Origin: Nemertoderma westbladi
Taxonomy: Eukaryota; Xenacoelomorpha; Nemertodermatida; Nemertodermatidae
Direction: 5' to 3'
NCBI GenBank assembly: GCA_032718475.1
Contig: JAUCBJ010002695.1
Coordinates: 1-64,000 of the forward strand
Length of the DNA: 64,000 nucleotides
A model generated the notes under the pieces. That model was not told the DNA's origin. It made no database searches and saw nothing but the letters and a program-made list of their open reading frames with translations. Made by a program: the position numbers and the translations under genes. Shown here piece by piece: positions 20,684 to 30,676 of the stretch; within the stretch, counting starts at the first letter, position 1; each line of letters begins with the position of its first letter.

Positions 20684-21722
20684 GGTACTTCTACAGTATA
20701 CCCCCACACCTTGATATATGTTTTATCACTTTCCTTTACTACCGCTATGGTGACTAGATTCTAGAACACAATTATTGTGGCAAAATGTCTTTAGGCAAGT
20801 TAAATTTGCGTGAATTGGTGCTACGTACAAGTACTGTAGCTGATTCATTACAGCTATGCTGAGACAATTTTCTGTTGACAACCAGCAGTACTTGTTTGTG
20901 TGGTAGTGATATGAAACTTAGGGCGACGAAGCGCTGCAAGGATGGAGAAATTTGGCGTTGCCCACGTCCCTGCATGAAGGAGAGCACAATAAGGAAGGGT
21001 TCTTTTTTCGCTGGAAGTAATTTACCAATAAGTACACTTCTTGAATTCTCGTACTATTGGGCCTATGAAGAAGTGTCCATGGAAAAGGCGAGGCGGGAAT
21101 TCGGAATGAGCGACCACACCACTGTTGATTGGAAGAACTTTCATCGAGATATTTGTGCACAGTCGTTATTAAACAATTCAGCAAAAATTGGTGGTAGTGG
21201 GCACATTGTGGAGGTGGATGAGAGCCTTTTTGTTCGCAGGAAACACAATGTTGGACGCGAAGTGGGCCAGGAATGGGTGTTCGGAGGCATTGATGTGAGT
21301 ACAAGGGCATGTTTTTTGGTACAAGTTGCCTGCCGTAATGCTGACACTTTGCTCCCTATTATACAAGAGTACATTCTCCCAGATACATTAATCAGGTCCG
21401 ATCTCTGGAAGGCATACAATGGGATTGAAAATCTTCCTGAGGGCTATTCACACGAAACCGTGAATCATAGTAAGAACTTTGTTGACCCAGAGAGTTGAGC
21501 CCACACGCAGAATATCGACAACTTGTGGATGCGTGCCAAACGCAGGAACAAGAGAGAGTGTGTAACTCATAGGTCCTTGTTACGCACATATTTCATTGAA
21601 TTCATGTGGCGAGAATCAAAGAGAAAGGAAGAAAACAAATTTGAACATTTAATAAATGACATAGTACAATTGTATAAATGTTAAGAAATTGAGAGGGTGT
21701 GGGGGTATACTGCAGAAGTACC
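20684..21722 (+). mobile_element. complete Merlin DNA transposon
   Basis: Terminal inverted repeats of 27 bp with one mismatch (20684-20710 and 21696-21722, starting GGTACTTCT and including ATACCCCCACACC) are flanked by the exact 8-bp duplication CTTTTTTT (20676-20683 and 21723-21730). Eight- to nine-base duplications and an IS1595/ISXO2-type transposase define Merlin. The whole element is 1039 bp with a single gene inside. Confidence 0.92.
20785..21684 (+). pseudogene. Merlin (ISXO2-like) transposase, two nonsense codons
   Basis: One continuous frame from MSLGKLNLREL to DIVQLYKC, about 299 codons, interrupted by TGA at 20860-20862 and 21496-21498. It has the zinc-ribbon-like start (CLCGSDMKLR, then WRCPRPC), the helix-turn-helix-like middle, and the RNase H-fold core: VEVDES (first Asp), then RSDLWKAYNGI (second Asp), then AHTQNIDNLW around the second stop. 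The family transposase moves the element by cut and paste. Both lesions are single base changes, so the copy died recently but is inactive. Confidence 0.9.
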
Positions 21723-21730
21723 CTTTTTTT

Positions 21731-22439
21731 TAAGTGTTCTAGAACATATCGCGTATTTATTTTTGTAAAAAGTAATGTTCTAGAACAAATATTTTTTGTT
21801 CTAGAACATTCGAAATAAATGTTATTTTGTGGTGTATTTTTATTTGATTAGTAAGTGTTAAAAACAATTACAGTACTAACAACTACAAATTTCATTGTAG
21901 CTAGTGATTTTTATTAAAAATGTGATACAAAGATAACAGAATAAAAAATTTCCAAATTTAACAAATTAGCTAGTTTTTTGTTTTTTTTTTGTTCTGGAAC
22001 AAATAATATTTATTCTAGAACATTTTTTTAAAAAAAGGAAACAAAAACTTGCTGGTTTAAAAATTTTATATAACTTACAATAAAAAATTAAAAAGATAAG
22101 CAAATTAGCTAGTTTTTTTCTATTTTATGTTCTAGAACAAAAAATATTTGTTCTAGAACTATATTTTTATATTATATGAATAGCTTATATGTTTAAGAAC
22201 ATTTTTTTTTTAAGTAACAACAACTAGCTAGTACAGTATAAAAAATTTGATGGGGAGGGGGGTGTACGCTAGTACAGTATAAAAAATTTGATGGGGGGGT
22301 GGGGGGGTGTACACAAAACACAATAACATAAATCATTGTTACCATGTAAAAAATGGAAACAAAAAATATTTTTGTTCATAATGGTATGCATCAGTTTAAA
22401 CCTGAAATATCAATGTTTTCACATTTATTTATAACTAGC
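21731..22439. other. AT-rich, TTCTAGAA-rich non-coding
   Basis: No gene. Contains palindromes at 21737, 21778, 21797, 22013, 22127 and 22150 and the right arm of the inverted repeat described above. Confidence 0.5.
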
Positions 22440-22690
22440 AGGCAATACCCGAGGCATGTTACCCGGTATTTCCCGCTACCGGCATAGGCCTACTGGCGTA
22501 CTGGTACCGGTATAGGCCTACTGACGTACCGGTACCCAGTACCGGTATTGAACGTGAATTAAACTTTTCGAAAAGTGGCCTATAACGACCGCTGGTTAAA
22601 GTTATACACACATGCCAAGTTCCAGCGCAATCCCTCCGCCCGTTTTGGAGGAGTTCGAACACAGAGAGAGAGAATTTGATATTTATAGGT
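22440..22690 (+). mobile_element. LINE 3'-end relic
   Basis: GTTATACACACATGCCAAGT, then TTCCAGCGCAATCC and GCCCGTTTTGGAGGAGTT, then GAGAGAGAG, is the typical 3' untranslated tail style of many invertebrate LINEs. The preceding stretch holds several GGTACCGGTA repeats. No coding remains. Confidence 0.4.
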
Positions 22691-23440
22691 ATAGATTACA
22701 AAAAATACTAGCTAGTAAAAACAACTAGCTACCATAAAAAACATATCTACTAATATTCTAGAACACAAAAAATTGCAGAATTTTTAGAAATTAAAAAAAA
22801 ATGCTTATATAAAATAAATAATGTTTTGAAAAATTACTAGATAATGTTCTAGAACACAATATATTTTTGAAAAATGTTGCAATGAAGTCAGTGTGAAATT
22901 ACTATGCAGAAAGTACATAATTTCATTAATTAATATCAAAATATCAAATGCGACTGCTTACGGAACTCAATTTTATATACTATTTATTAAGGTACAACTA
23001 ATGTACTACCGGTATCTACTAAAAGGTACTACAGTATATAGTGTTTTTTTTACTAGCTAGCTAGTACGGTACCGGTATATTTAGAAATTGTAAAAACATC
23101 CTGTTAACCAACCAAAAAAAAAAAACGAAAAAACACTAGCTACCTTAATAAATAATATCTACTAATGTTCTAGAGCACCTACGAATAACAAAAATCCCCA
23201 AAAAAATAAATATTTTGAAAATCTCAAAAAATACTAGCTAATAAAGAAAACACTAGCTACCATAAAAAAAAAATATCAAGTATTGTTCCAGAACATTCAC
23301 CAATGTCAATAAAGACAACAATAACCACAATAAAATCACAAAGGTTCTTACAAATTATTGCTGTTTACATACTTTACTAATACCGGTTATAGGCCTACAG
23401 TACATACTATACTAGTACCCAGTGAGCTCTAGCCATAAAA
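22691..23440. other. AT-rich upstream region of the cysteine-rich gene
   Basis: No gene. Contains four TTCTAGAA-like palindromes (22755, 22848, and variants near 23168 and 23286) and CTAGCTAG motifs. A TATACTATAC stretch about 35 bp upstream of the ATG could serve as a TATA element; that is inference. Confidence 0.4.
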
Positions 23441-25862
23441 ATGCATTCTTTGATTTTCATATGTTTCTTTCTCAGCAACGGCGTTTTGGGCACTGTGATT
23501 GGTGAAAAACGAGTCTGTGACTCATTAGAAAGTAAATCAACTTGCGATGATGGATTGTACTGCTCTACAGATCTAAGTCACTTCGAAAATGAACCTTTTT
23601 GCATCTGCTATGAATCCAAAGTGAAGACTGACGATGGTGACTGCATTGAATGCTCTACCGATGTACGATGTGGTAACGGAGCACTCTGTATTAAAGGAAG
23701 TTGTCATTGTAAAGATGGTTTAGTGATAAATAAATCATCCTTGCGCAGAGGTCGTTTAGGCTGCCAACTACCGAAATATGTTTCTGAATGTGGAGATGTG
23801 AGTCAGTTAACAAAGAAAGGAAAATTAAGGAGAAAATTTTGTAAGTGCAAGGATGCAACTTTGACTATGGTCTGGAACAATTACACATTATTTTGGGAAT
23901 GCAAGGGACACTCGCCCTATCCAGTTGTGAGTACTACTGGAAGTAACGGTGATAAATACCTGCAACATGGCGAGGGCGGTTGTAATCAAGTTACCAGACA
24001 CAAAGATGATCCAATATGTGACGTTGCCAAAGGCTTAAAGTGTTTAGAAGGCATACGGTTTGAAGATACGGATTTGTTTAAGAAAATGTGCATTTGTTCT
24101 GATTCCAAAGTGACGAATGACGACGGCCAATGTGTTAAATGCTCCGAAGATGACCTTTGTGGGAACGGAGCAGACTGTATTAATGGAAGTTGTCAATGTA
24201 AAGATGGTCTAGTGCTCGATGAAATATCTTTAGGCATTGGTACACCTTGGGTACCCATAGTTTGACCAATTTTTTTCATAGGAAAACGGCTGTTATCATG
24301 AGGTTTTTTCTATAACAAATATTTGATCTTCTGACAGTAGGATGATAGCTAATAATTTTGATTTTGTGTTAGCTAGTACTTTTTTTAGCTAGTGAAAAAA
24401 TTTAACTATAATTTTTCTTGTGAAAATGGCTATTATCATGAGTTTTCTTGTTCTGGAATAAATATTTTACCTTCTGTCCGTAAGATGGTAGCTACTAGCT
24501 AGTAATTTTGATTTTGTGTTAGCTAGTAGGCCTACTTTTTATAAGATATTAAAAAAGTAAAACTTATTTAGAACATCAAACACAGCTATGTTTTGTGTGT
24601 TATAAGTTCTAGATTCAAAATACTGCAGTTTATAAGAGGTCAAATAATTTAAAATGAAGATTTTTTTATAAGGGTTGTACAATTTAACTTTTTTTCCAAA
24701 AAAAATGTTCTAGAATAAAGTGTTCTAGAACAAAAATATTTATCAAAATTGATATCTAACACGTCTTCTATAACATTTATAAAAAAAGGTTGAAAAAACA
24801 AGCTAGTATAAAAAATTTAAAAATACCGTTTGCCATGATTGGGGGCGTATCTATAATTATATAAATAATTAAAAATGTGTTCTAGAACAAAACTATTTAA
24901 CAAAATTGAAAGCCATCTTCTATAAAATTTATATAAAAAAATAACAAAAACTAGCTAGTATAAAAAATCTGGTCAATGGGTACCCAAGGTGTACCAACGC
25001 CCATCGTTTAGTTGGAAAAGGAATAGGGTGTAAACAAGCCAATAACAGTGGTGAGTGTGGAGCAGATGAAAAAGAGTTCAGTATGACTACCAAAGCCCCA
25101 AAAAAGTGCGAATGCAAAGTCCAAAGTAAAATCATGACGTGGAATATGGACAAATTATTTTGGGAATGTAAATTGAACTTGACAGCAATTGGAACAACAG
25201 AAGGCACTGATGTTGGAACAGTTCCAGGTGACCTGTATCCCAGGCAATATGGTGAAACATGTGATGAATTGTCAAATATATGCGATTTTGATAAAGGCTT
25301 AATTTGCTACAAAGATGAAAGAGACAGATTTATTGGGGAAGAAAAGTCAATGTGTATATGTAATAAACCGATGATTTGGACCGGATTTAAATGCAAAAAA
25401 TGTAATAGTGATACAGATTGCGGAAATCATGCAACATGCATTGGTAACACAACTTGTCACTGTAAAAAGGGAAAAGTATTTCATAAAGCTTCTATTCACA
25501 TTCAGCATCGAAGTTTCGGATGCAAGAATGCTGAAGATGTTTCTGAATGCGGTGATGAAAATCAATTCACATTAAGATCACAGCCATCAATGTGTGAGTG
25601 CTCAAATCCATCCATGAATATGTCCTGGAACAAGTACGCATTAACTTGGCAATGCCAAGAGCCAGCTGCCTATCAAACAACCACTGTTAATGAAGAAGTA
25701 GAAGAAGAAGAAGAAGATGATGATATGGGTGACAATGATTATTCAGAAAATGAATTACAGGATCCTCTTGAGAAAAATCCAGCAGATGATGCATTTACCG
25801 TTACCAAGTTATCGGACTGCATAATTATTATTCTAGCAAACATTGTCTCCAAATACATTTAG
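23441..25862 (+). CDS. secreted cysteine-rich protein with three tandem repeats, one intron
   Basis: Exons 23441-24239 and 25012-25862 join in frame to 549 residues. The N-terminus (MHSLIFICFFLSNGVLG) is a signal peptide. Three repeats of about 130 residues follow, each with C…C-D…GL-X-C, a CIC, C-X2-C…CGN-X-A-X-CI…C-X-CK-X-G, an ECG, a KC-X-C and a final W(N/D)-X3-L-X-W-X-C. The CGNGALCIKGSCHCKDGL part resembles a compact EGF-like disulfide unit, but I do not recognise the whole repeat. The C-terminus is an acidic stalk (EEVEEEEEDDDMGDNDYSEN), then a short hydrophobic tail (CIIIILANIV) that might be a lipid-anchor signal. The intron lies only in repeat 2. No defect is seen in either exon. 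Function unknown; extracellular or cell-surface. Confidence 0.75.
24240..25011 (+). mobile_element. intron with terminal inverted repeats (introner candidate)
   Basis: A 772-bp intron with GT at 24240 and AG at 25010-25011. Its ends are inverted repeats: TTGGTACACCTTGGGTACCC at 24237 is mirrored exactly at 24975-24995. The arms extend on with TTTGACCAATTTTTT against AAAAAATCTGGTCAAT. Outside the arms ATCTTTAG (left) and ATCGTTTAG (right) look like an imperfect target duplication. A second possible donor, GC at 24234, would join the exons through that duplication and remove exactly the inserted DNA. The interior has two pairs of diverged direct repeats and no coding. It reads as a non-autonomous transposon spliced as an intron. 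Confidence 0.65.
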
Positions 25863-26120
25863 ATAAAGTTCAATGACTATATTTTGCAACGTAATGATTA
25901 ATTTTTACCGGTGCCAGTAGTGATTATTCTAAAGTAACAAAGTTTCATTAATCCATTTAATGTTGTGTAATCATTATTAAAATATTTTAAAATTATCTAT
26001 AAATTACATCATACAGCTTTCTACATACAGCACTACACCTTATCCTTGAGCTGGACGCTACATAACCTCAGTTGTAAATTTCACAAAATAATGCTAATGT
26101 AGACCTACTGTACTTTATAC
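25863..26120. other. 3' flank of the cysteine-rich gene
   Basis: AT-rich; an ATTAAA at about 25977 could be a weak polyadenylation signal. No other feature. Confidence 0.35.
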
Positions 26121-26132
26121 TATATCATAATA

Positions 26133-26450
26133 CTTCGAATACGTAAGGGAAAGGCATGGGCAGCCTTGAATAGGCTTTCCAGGATTTGGAAGTCACCGAG
26201 AATTAAACGGAAACTTAAGGTCCGATTATTTAGAGCACCAGTAGTTCCAGTACTCCTCTGTGGGAGTTCATGCAGGGCTCTAACTGCTAAGGACACCAAA
26301 TCTCTGGATGAAGATGGCCTTGAAGATGCGGATGATCTAGCAAATGCCATGGGCGTTAGGGAGTTGTGGTGGTGCAATTTTGTCGACAAGACGGCAAAGC
26401 ATTCTTAAAAATGCAGCTGCAATGCAGCATGCCGATCCAAGTAGTAGTAG
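26133..26450 (+). mobile_element. RTE-like LINE relic, internally deleted
   Basis: Third-codon-level match to the C-terminal part of the copy at 4.3-5.8 kb (RLSRIWKSPRI, then LTAKDTKSLD), then a jump to EDGLEDADDLANAMG, so a block of roughly 270 bp is missing. Ends in GATCCAAG plus a TAG microsatellite. Flanked by a 12-bp duplication with one mismatch, TATATCATAATA (26121-26132) and TATATTATAATA (26451-26462). Confidence 0.8.
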
Positions 26451-26462
26451 TATATTATAATA

Positions 26463-27186
26463 TTGTAATCATACTAGAATATAAATTGCGTTGCAATTTG
26501 TATATATTTTATTTAAAATATCCACTATACCAGAAAAATGCAGACAATAAAGAATACAATGTCCACTTCTGCTGAAAATAAAGTGATCCAATCAATTTTC
26601 CAATAATGCGGATAACAAAATATTTATCCAATCAATGATCTAGAAATGTAATCTGTTGAATTCGCATTATTTATTTGTATACAGTTTGTAGTAATAAAGA
26701 CATACTTTCAGATTGTGCTTGTGTAATTGCCATTGCGAGCTTACGAATAAAATCCTGCCACACATACATAATCGTAATGCATTCTCAATAAATTACATGA
26801 CTTGAATACTATAAATATAATTAAATTTGTTGCGAGATTATAACAGCATTATAATATATTTCGTACCGACTGGCGGTGCTTCATCAGATATAGGTAGGTT
26901 AACAAAATACTAATGATAAGGGTACAATATAATAGAAAGGGAAACACATAAGTATGATTAATGACATTCAGATGTAAATACAGTAATTGTAATATTAACA
27001 TAGCGATACTTCAGTACTTAGGCATTCTGAATTCTGACTACGAGTACAGTGTAGGTATATAGCAGTAATGACACGGTAACTGTATGATAAATCTAATATG
27101 ATTAGGTCTGTTATAATTGTATTGTATGTACAGTATAAAGCTGATGAAGCATGAAGCTTGAATACTCTTCTTCACAAAAACATTCA
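26463..27186. other. AT-rich non-coding
   Basis: No gene recognised. Confidence 0.4.
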
Positions 27187-27260
27187 TGGCCAATATGGGG
27201 CTCGAACCCATGACATTCGCGATATTAGCACGACGCTCTAACCAACTGAGCTAGGGCTGG
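27187..27260 (-). tRNA. degenerate tRNA-Ile(AAU)-like sequence
   Basis: Read on the minus strand, the D arm (TAGCTCAGTTGGTTAGAGC), the anticodon stem-loop (TCGTG-CTAATAT-CGCGA, anticodon AAT) and the T arm (ATGGG-TTCGAGC-CCCAT) are all good. The acceptor stem fails: the 5' strand is CCAGCCC where GGCCAAT would be needed to pair with ATTGGCC. It is therefore a pseudo-tRNA or the head of a tRNA-derived SINE, not a confident functional gene. Confidence 0.55.
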
Positions 27261-27854
27261 GGTAAGATAGCCTGATCGGGGGGGGGGGGGGGAAATTAAC
27301 AACAAATGAGGAAAATGAGGGGTAAGAGAGAAGGGGAAAGAAACGGAAGGAAAAAAAGGAAAATAAGGGAAAGGAAGGAAAGAAAAAGCAACGAAAGTAT
27401 CACTATCTCAACCTCGTGTATGTCGGTCTGTTTGTCTGACGGTCTGTCGTCGGTCGGTCTAATCTTTGGTCTCAAATAAATGAGGCAGTTTCTGGCGTCG
27501 CACAATTTCCTGGTCCGCCGCTAGGTGGTGCTAAATATATTGTCATCTAGGCTTACTAACTCACTCTCGTGCGGCGCGAAGGCACACCCCACGCCCACGT
27601 GTTGCGTTAAAAAAGAGAACAAGGACGAAAGGGAAGGAAAATAAAAAAAGAGGGTTTGACATTAAGGGAAAATATAAATTTGAATATTACATATTTCTTA
27701 GCTATTAGTTATTAGTAGATAAATATTTATTGATTAAATTAATCATTACACATTACACAAATGAACTGCAGTGAAACGTTTATGTAATTAAAATAACGTA
27801 CCAAAATGGCACAAATATAGATACCGTTATACACAACATTATATTGAAATTAGA
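27261..27854. other. non-coding, low-complexity
   Basis: A poly-G run at about 27279-27291, a purine-rich stretch to about 27390 (GAGGAAAATGAGGGG-like), then GGTCTGT-type simple repeats to 27460. No gene. Confidence 0.45.
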
Positions 27855-29041
27855 TTCGTGGGGCCATCGCACAGGACGAGGCTCAGTTATCAGATACAGA
27901 TTAAAATTGAGCGACTGTATCACAAAATCAGGTTTTGAGAAATTTACCCACACCACCAATCAATCAAAGAAAGGGGGACAGTACGGTGTTCACCGCTTTT
28001 AATCTGCACCCCCCCCCCCCCCCCCCCCTGTTTTGGAAATATAGAGCCCCTCATATACAGTACGTTATTTCATAAATGAAACATATACTGCTTGGGGTTC
28101 GTGTATGTTGTATATGTCGTCTTCACACGGTACCCAAAGGGATCAGACTGTATTATGATACCACGATCACTCATTCTGACCTTTGTCACCATCAGATATA
28201 GAGATAGGGACTATGGTCTACCGGAAATCAATTTAGCCTATACATACCTACCGGTACCAAGGCCCATTATAGGGTCTTTTTAGTTAATCGTTATGGGAAT
28301 ATAATGGGAAACGATCATAGTACGGACTTATGTCGTCTTCACACGCTACTATAAGCGGTCTCAAAGGATAGTTTGTAAGTAAACTAAGTATTAGAATTAT
28401 AGTATATACAGTATTAGTATTTCTGTTTTATGCATTTACTCAACAATGATTTATGTGTTTCTATCCTTTATGTTTCAGTTTACCGGCTTTATTCAACAAG
28501 GATAATAATATTATTAGTGGAAACAGAAATGTTTATCTTAAATGTTTGGGTGGGGCCGCGTTATACATTGAAACTCGTGCTGCTACAGGGTAGGGTTCAG
28601 GGCTCATCACAACCCCCCCCCCCCCCCCCACCCTTCCCACCCACCAGTAATTTATAACTACCAATGCCTTCAACGCAGTAGGCAGTACTCGTCTTCATTA
28701 TTATAAACGTCATTGTGCACGTCTGTTTTGTATTTAAACATATTTCCTAAACGCAGGCTGACGGACGATCTTTATAACTACCGATGCCTTCAATAGGCGA
28801 AGCCAGGTATGGTTTATAGGAATATAGTCTACGCAGTACTGGTCTTCATTATATGCCTCGTTGCGCTCGTCGCTCATCCTGTTTTGCATTAAAATATTTA
28901 TCCTAAACCAAGACTGACGATCTTTATACAGTTATAACTATGCGAAGTTTCGAAACTGTGCGAGTAACTGCTGATACATCTATGTGGAGATGTGTGATAC
29001 AATCCCCAACGCATCGTATGCCGATGTAGTAATATGGGTAT
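27855..29041. repeat. duplicated segment, copy A (left part)
   Basis: Starts TTCGTGGGGCCATCGCACAG and matches 52216 onward (TTCGTGGGGCCATCGCGCAG), through the CACACCACCAATCAATCAAA stretch, a poly-C tract, a 145- to 150-bp tandem unit (CTTCATTATA…AAACGCAGGCTGACG, about two units here) and the CATCTATGTGGAGATGTGTG stretch. It is broken at 29041 by the gypsy element. Poly-C runs lie at 28009-28028 and 28613-28629. No gene. Confidence 0.85.
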
Positions 29042-29298
29042 TGTAATGACATACATACGTATTATTATATGGCTCACCCCATATACATGCTGGACAGTAG
29101 TTCCATGGTGATTGGATAGATATATATACGTTCCATTCTGTTGGGGCTTTTTATATAAAAGCAGGTGCAACGACAGTAATACCATTGTGTACTGAAGTCA
29201 CTAGGCATATTATTATTATATATTGGTCTATTCTGTTCTATACGTTTCTGTACGTTATATCTTATTATACAGTTATATCAAGAACTAAGAACATCACA
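29042..29298 (+). repeat. gypsy 5' LTR
   Basis: Begins TGTAATGACATACATACG and ends AGAACATCACA. A likely TATATAAAA promoter lies at about 29150. The interior begins TGGCGCTGCGAG, the TGG start expected of a tRNA primer-binding site. Confidence 0.9.
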
Positions 29299-29351
29299 TG
29301 GCGCTGCGAGTGGCCTTCAGTACTGAACTTCAGAACTAAGCTCCCAATACG

Positions 29352-30676
29352 ATGGCGGATTCCGATGCTTCTTCCGCTGAGGAACCTTGCTTGTCGGACC
29401 TCTCACCCGCCGAGGTCGCGTCGTTGGATCGTTCAAAACTGATTCAGTATTGCGCTGATGCCAGTATCCCAACGACATCGAAAACATCTGATGCAACGCT
29501 TCGCAAGAAACTCAACACTCGGATCGCCGATACACCCGCCCGCTTCGAGGAAACCGATGCGGCTACCGGTGGCCAACCCAGCATGGCGCAACTCCTGGAA
29601 CTCGTGGCGCAGCAACAGGAAAACGCGAACCGCCGTTTGGAAGAGCAGAAACGCGAACATCGGGAAGAACAAGCGGCTGCTAACCGCCGTTTAGCGGACA
29701 TTCTCGCCCACCTCGGCCGTCCGCACTTCGCCGATAATCCCATAGGACAACCCGATCCCCCACAGGCGGCCCCCACGCATCGCCTCACCATAGATATCGG
29801 AAATCTAGACCGCATTGATACTTAGGTCGAACTGCCCGCCTTCCGCCATTGGCGGGACAGTTGGGACAGCAATCTCCGCCGCCAGAGCACAGAAACATTC
29901 CCACGCAGCGAACAAGTATACACACTCCTCACCGCCCTGGGATCAGGCCTACACGACGTTGTCCGCTACACCCTGGAACTGGATCCGGACAATGGCGAGG
30001 TGGACTCGGCGACGATTCTCGATGGGTTGCAGCAACACCTCCGCGGTAAACGCAGCATCGCTCTCGACTGCATGCAATTCCACAGACGCCGCCAGGGTGC
30101 TACCGATCTTTCGATGACTTCTATCGGTCATTAAAACACCTCGCCGAACTCGCAGAACTGTGCACGGAGTGCAGGGACAACCAGATAGTCACTCAGATTC
30201 TCGTTGGGCTTTACTGTACCGAGATTCAACAAGAACTCCTGAAATTACTACCCCGACCCTCACTAGAAGAAACTCGCACTATCTGCCAGAACTGGGAGTC
30301 CAGCTCTAAAAACACCCAAGTACTAGGGAGTTCGCGCTCGGTTTCTAAAATCTCCCAATACAAACAACGCGGCGGCTGTTCTACAACGCGACAGGGTGCT
30401 CCGACGCCCCCATCGACCGGTTCCCAGCATCCCTGGAGATCCTCCTCCACTGGGCCAGGGAACAAACGCGCCCACACTTGCGGAAACTGTGGGCAAGTAA
30501 AGCACTCCGACAAATCTGCATGCCCTGCCCGCGAAGTTAACTGCAGCGGCTGCGCCAAAAAGGGGCACTTCCGAAAGGTGTGCCGATCTAGCGGATCCTC
30601 AAAGAAACCCTCTTCTACAAACACGGTGCTTTACCGCGACTCAATCAACCGCTTAGAATACTGCGCGGCGGTATGA
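29352..30676 (+). pseudogene. gag: gypsy gag
   Basis: Opens with MADSDASSAEEPCLSDL. It has an N-terminal SAP-like helical stretch, a coiled coil (ENANRRLEEQKREHREEQ), a capsid-like region and two zinc knuckles: CGNCGQVKHSDKSAC and CSGCAKKGHFRKVC. Defects are an in-frame TAG at 29823-29825 and a frameshift near 30115. It ends at TGA 30674-30676 in the same frame as pol. Confidence 0.85.

Larger units (their letters stand above)
20481..22321. repeat. inverted repeat pair enclosing the Merlin element
   Basis: GTGTTTTGTGCACAC with CCACCACCAAATTTTTTATA and CTAGCTAG at 20481-20532 is mirrored at 22223-22321, where the arm is partly duplicated (two GTACAGTATAAAAAATTTGA units before GTGTACACAAAACAC). 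This suggests a larger non-autonomous element or fold-back into which Merlin inserted. Confidence 0.6.
18866..24890. repeat. dispersed TTCTAGAA palindromes with CTAGCTAG motifs
   Basis: By eye I count about 20 exact TTCTAGAA palindromes, mostly within TGTTCTAGAACA, plus about five one-base variants, over 6 kb. I noticed only two in the rest of the window, both inside the LINE at 53.7-58.5 kb. Many are in close pairs (21737/21778/21797, 22127/22150, 24708/24721). TTCnnGAA is the inverted dimer core of a heat-shock element, so a regulatory reading is possible, but they may be repeat units of local transposons. Confidence 0.7.

Noticed and set aside
24240-25011. Simple gene-killing transposon insertion instead of an intron
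   Set aside because: Not excluded, but both exons are free of defects, the frame is kept with either donor, and the repeat alignment across the join is good, so splicing is the better reading.
27187-27260. Functional tRNA-Ile gene
   Set aside because: The acceptor stem cannot pair, so I list it only as degenerate.
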